DNA of 8,296 nucleotides from Blautia sp. (GTDB lineage Bacteria; Bacillota; Clostridia; Lachnospirales; Lachnospiraceae), in contig JAFOJB010000192.1 of NCBI GenBank assembly GCA_017420455.1, positions 1-8,296 on the forward strand. The letters are read 5' to 3'. The notes beneath the pieces are model-generated. The model was given only the letters and a program-made list of their open reading frames with translations, made no database searches and was not told the origin of the DNA. Of the stretch, positions 7,101 through 8,296 are shown piece by piece (the first letter of the stretch is position 1; every line of letters begins with the position of its first letter). The position numbers and the translations under genes were made by a program.

Positions 7101-7703
7101 GTGTTTTCGCTGGATTCTGAGTCCTGTGAAATATCGGTCTGGGAGGAACGTCCCCGAAGGGAGGGGAAACCTCTGGCAGTGCTTCCTTACCAGAAGGAAA
7201 TGATCTGGAACGTATATCAGGAGGAAACCTGGCGTCTCCCGAAGGTGCTTACAGGGGTCCGGAGGCTTTGGTTTTCCATGGAGAAAAAGGTTCATATGAA
7301 GGGCTTTTCCTTCACCCGGAAGTCCCGCGCGGACCGCTGGAATCCGGCTGTACAGGCGGATGAAATCTATGGAGACCGCTACGTGAAATCGGACGATGCC
7401 GTCCGTGAGATCGGAAACAATGTCACACTGGTATTTGAGGAGATGGAGTTTGATACGGATAAAGAGGCCGTGCTGACACTGGAAGGAGCGACAGATCTTG
7501 CCACCCAGTCCGTAACGCTGGTGGTCAGGGGAGAGGACGGAAGTATCGTGAAATCCATGTGCCCCTTTGCCCGCAGCCTGGAGCCATCGAAACAGCAGTT
7601 CCCGGTAGAAATCCTGAAAGGAAAATGTATCGTAGAATTTGTCTTCCTTCCCGGAAGCCATTTCGATTTCTGCGGATTTCAGATACAATCATGCGTTTTT
7701 TAA
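4104..7703 (+). CDS. Large cytoplasmic GH2 glycoside hydrolase with DUF4982 and C-terminal CBM-like modules
   Basis: This 1199-residue retaining glycosidase should cleave a terminal beta-linked sugar from an imported oligosaccharide. Domains in order: GH2 sugar-binding jelly roll (about 1-145), Ig-like domain (about 146-312), TIM barrel (about 313-615), DUF4982 (about 622-700), GH2 C5-type Ig domain (about 705-810), a further beta domain (about 825-938), and two carbohydrate-binding-like modules (about 940-1072 and 1085-1196). Catalytic residues are visible: acid/base Glu435 in Ser-Ile-Gly-Asn-Glu and nucleophile Glu513 in Tyr-Gly-Ser-Glu-Thr. The family motifs His-Gly-Val-Cys-Leu-His-His-Asp (328-335) and Arg-Thr-Ser-His-Asn-Pro-Pro (364-370) are also intact. 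There is no signal peptide, so it acts in the cytoplasm. Residues 243-297 are a polar, low-complexity stretch inside the Ig-like domain. Proteins of this layout are usually called beta-galactosidases, but beta-glucuronidase or xylo-specific activity cannot be excluded. It is co-transcribed with GH67, with only 14 nt between them. Confidence 0.93.
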   Translation: MRLEWNDGWSFVKLSYGSSYDSMKAAEKRRVFLPHDWMIEDADHFYEDADGWYVKSFENREEWQGKTLILCFDGVYMDAEILLDGKVLGIHRYGYTAFQIRLPDALTPGMHEIAVHVRSRNPNSRWYAGAGIYRDVTLLILPQVHLVPDGIRTATRREKDGWMLDISAEVKKEAGGKDPEEQYRLTAVLLDQDGAALSSAAAFCDFQGCDTCTVSCSVYAGKIRPWSVTDPSLYPLALWLEETENPEKKECAGASECAPETDGAENVQGRRGSRRPGSENLTAAAGRNSGKEFPCSDNDLLRLNIGFRTTEFTTDKGFFLNGEHIKLHGVCLHHDLGALGAAFYEKAAERQLLLMKEMGANAVRTSHNPPARKFLDLCDRLGFLVVDELLDMWELPKTTYDNARFFPETWREDVASWVRRDRTHACVILWSIGNEIADMNVSEKGKEWTRLLMEEVRRHDRTQAQVTFGSNYMPWEGAQGCAEVIKLPGYNYGEKYYQQHHEAHPDWVIYGSETGSLLQSRGIYHFPMEEGILSDEDLQCSALLNSRTSWGTQDLRRMLLQDLETPWSLGQFIWSGTDYIGEPTPYHTRSCYFGQADTAGFPKDSYYFYQSMWTERPMLHIGCYWDWNEGQLIDVPVMTNQAEAELFLNGRSLGRKTCSRRSPEECLPVWKVPYEKGTLLARAYDEEGRLVCEEEARSFGEGKTICLSVKEESLTAGSHDMAFITVTVKDEEGRQVENAVDRIHVKVAGPGVLLGMDNGDSTDADGYQVTSRRLFSGKLLLIVGAKEEEGTICVQAEGKGLKSAQVQIPVLKKAASCRDFEERFTISCREVSAQDPERTFVRRIDLKALDGALLTPEHPSARFAVRVLPERAEDPEGLTFRILNSKGVEVPIAEGVYSPEEGIFTVTAKGDGAFYLRAGARNGYPFCRTLSSLELTAKGFGSAVLDPYHFISASLYSDSEGEVTAGNEHGVSFSRDGFSAVGFPDIDFGKAGSDEITIPVFSLDSESCEISVWEERPRREGKPLAVLPYQKEMIWNVYQEETWRLPKVLTGVRRLWFSMEKKVHMKGFSFTRKSRADRWNPAVQADEIYGDRYVKSDDAVREIGNNVTLVFEEMEFDTDKEAVLTLEGATDLATQSVTLVVRGEDGSIVKSMCPFARSLEPSKQQFPVEILKGKCIVEFVFLPGSHFDFCGFQIQSCVF

Positions 7704-7710
7704 AGGAGGA
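7703..7710 (+). promoter_or_regulatory. Ribosome binding site of the GH67 gene, overlapping the GH2 stop
   Basis: AAGGAGGA shares its first base with the last base of the GH2 TAA stop and lies 7 nt before the ATG at 7718. This indicates tight coupling of the two genes. The start region reads ATGGATGGATGG, giving ATGs at 7718, 7722 and 7726 in three different frames; only the 7718 frame stays open to the window end. Confidence 0.8.
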
Positions 7711-7717
7711 TCGAGGT

Positions 7718-8296
7718 ATGGATGGATGGAAAGAGAGGAGGGCCTGGCTTTCAAGTCTGACCTGGCCTGCTTCTGAAACAGCGGCTGCCCCCGGGGAGAT
7801 GGCCGCATCAGAGCTTTCAGCATTTATGGCTGTATGGGGAGAGGGGAAAACGGCGGAGCTTCTGCCGGACCCGCTGCTTTCAGAGGGCTATGTCCTGGAG
7901 GAGCGGGGGGACAGGTATGTGGTGCGCGGAGGAGAGAAAGGTCTTCTCTATGGCGCCTACCGCCTGATGCAGTGCCTGAGTCTTGCAGAACCTCTTCCCG
8001 CCGGACTCCAGAAGCCGTACTATTCTCTGCGGATGCTGAATTCCTGGGACAATATGGACGGAACGGTGGAAAGGGGCTATGCAGGCCGTTCCCTCTGGTT
8101 TGAGAAGGATACATTTTCCTACGAGCCGGACAGGATGCGGCAGCTGGGAAGAATGCTCTCCAGCGTCGGTATCAATGTCCTTGGGATCAACAATGTGAAT
8201 GTCCATGCGCCTGCCCAGGAGCTGCTGGATGAACGGCTGGGAGAGGTGAAAGCGCTCGCGGAATGTTTCCGGCCGTTCGGCATCCGGCTGATGCTC
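7718..8296 (+). CDS. aguA: GH67 alpha-glucuronidase, N-terminal part (runs off the window)
   Basis: The first 193 codons of a GH67 enzyme, open at the right edge. GH67 releases D-glucuronic acid or its 4-O-methyl form from the non-reducing terminal xylose of xylo-oligosaccharides, after endoxylanase action. The family is recognised by Leu-Arg-Met-Leu-Asn-Ser-Trp-Asp-Asn-Met-Asp-Gly (104-115) running into Val-Glu-Arg-Gly-Tyr-Ala-Gly-Arg-Ser (117-125), which marks the entry to the TIM barrel. A second marker is Ser-Val-Gly-Ile-Asn then Ile-Asn-Asn-Val-Asn-Val (149-162). The catalytic Glu and Asp residues known from Geobacillus and Cellvibrio enzymes lie further on, outside the window. There is no signal peptide, consistent with a cytoplasmic enzyme. 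The barrel motif comes about 40-50 residues earlier than I recall for typical GH67 proteins, so the N-terminal domain seems shortened, and Ser109 stands where His is common. It follows GH2 in the same operon. Confidence 0.92.
   Translation, partial: MDGWKERRAWLSSLTWPASETAAAPGEMAASELSAFMAVWGEGKTAELLPDPLLSEGYVLEERGDRYVVRGGEKGLLYGAYRLMQCLSLAEPLPAGLQKPYYSLRMLNSWDNMDGTVERGYAGRSLWFEKDTFSYEPDRMRQLGRMLSSVGINVLGINNVNVHAPAQELLDERLGEVKALAECFRPFGIRLML

Noticed and set aside
1..8296. CRISPR arrays, tRNA or rRNA genes, insertion sequences, phage or defence genes
   Set aside because: No spaced direct repeats, no tRNA cloverleaf, no transposase or integrase motifs and no defence-type domains were seen on either strand.

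Overview
The window looks like a carbohydrate-utilisation locus from a Gram-positive Clostridia member, most likely a gut- or rumen-type Lachnospiraceae. This rests on AGGAGG-type ribosome binding sites, a CUT1 ABC importer of the LplB/YtcP type encoded without its own ATPase, a very long cytoplasmic GH2 enzyme of a type I associate with this family, and moderate GC content. The assignment is an inference from style; no marker gene is present.

Layout. Positions 1-179 are non-coding and carry a strong hairpin terminator (18-57) plus a second foldable segment (61-130). Positions 180-3762 are a three-gene operon on the minus strand, read right to left: an LplB-type permease (3762-2794), a YtcP/LplC-type permease (2781-1912) and a large extracellular solute-binding protein (1796-180). 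A 115-bp gap with overlapping hairpins precedes the binding-protein gene. Positions 3763-4103 are a divergent control region of 341 bp. It holds candidate promoters for both directions, three copies of the heptamer AGGTTAT/ATAACCT, a foldable GC-rich leader and a possible 38-codon upstream ORF that ends inside the next start codon. Positions 4104-7703 on the plus strand encode a 1199-residue GH2 glycoside hydrolase without a signal peptide. From 7718 to the right edge is the first 193 codons of a GH67 alpha-glucuronidase, open at the window end.

How it fits together. GH67 enzymes remove (4-O-methyl)glucuronic acid from the non-reducing end of short xylo-oligosaccharides (aldouronates) inside the cell. 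In Paenibacillus sp. JDR-2 the known aldouronate-utilisation cluster pairs lplA/lplB/ytcP transport genes with aguA. By analogy, the importer here probably brings in acidic xylo-oligosaccharides that GH67 and GH2 then take apart in the cytoplasm. The sequence does not determine the exact GH2 substrate. The importer's ATPase and any dedicated regulator are not in the window.

Nothing here looks like a wholly new biological system. The points most worth following are the GH2/GH67 pairing, the three-copy putative operator, the GH2 leader with its stop-start overlapping ORF, a GH67 with a shortened N-terminal domain, and a Gram-positive binding protein without a lipobox cysteine.
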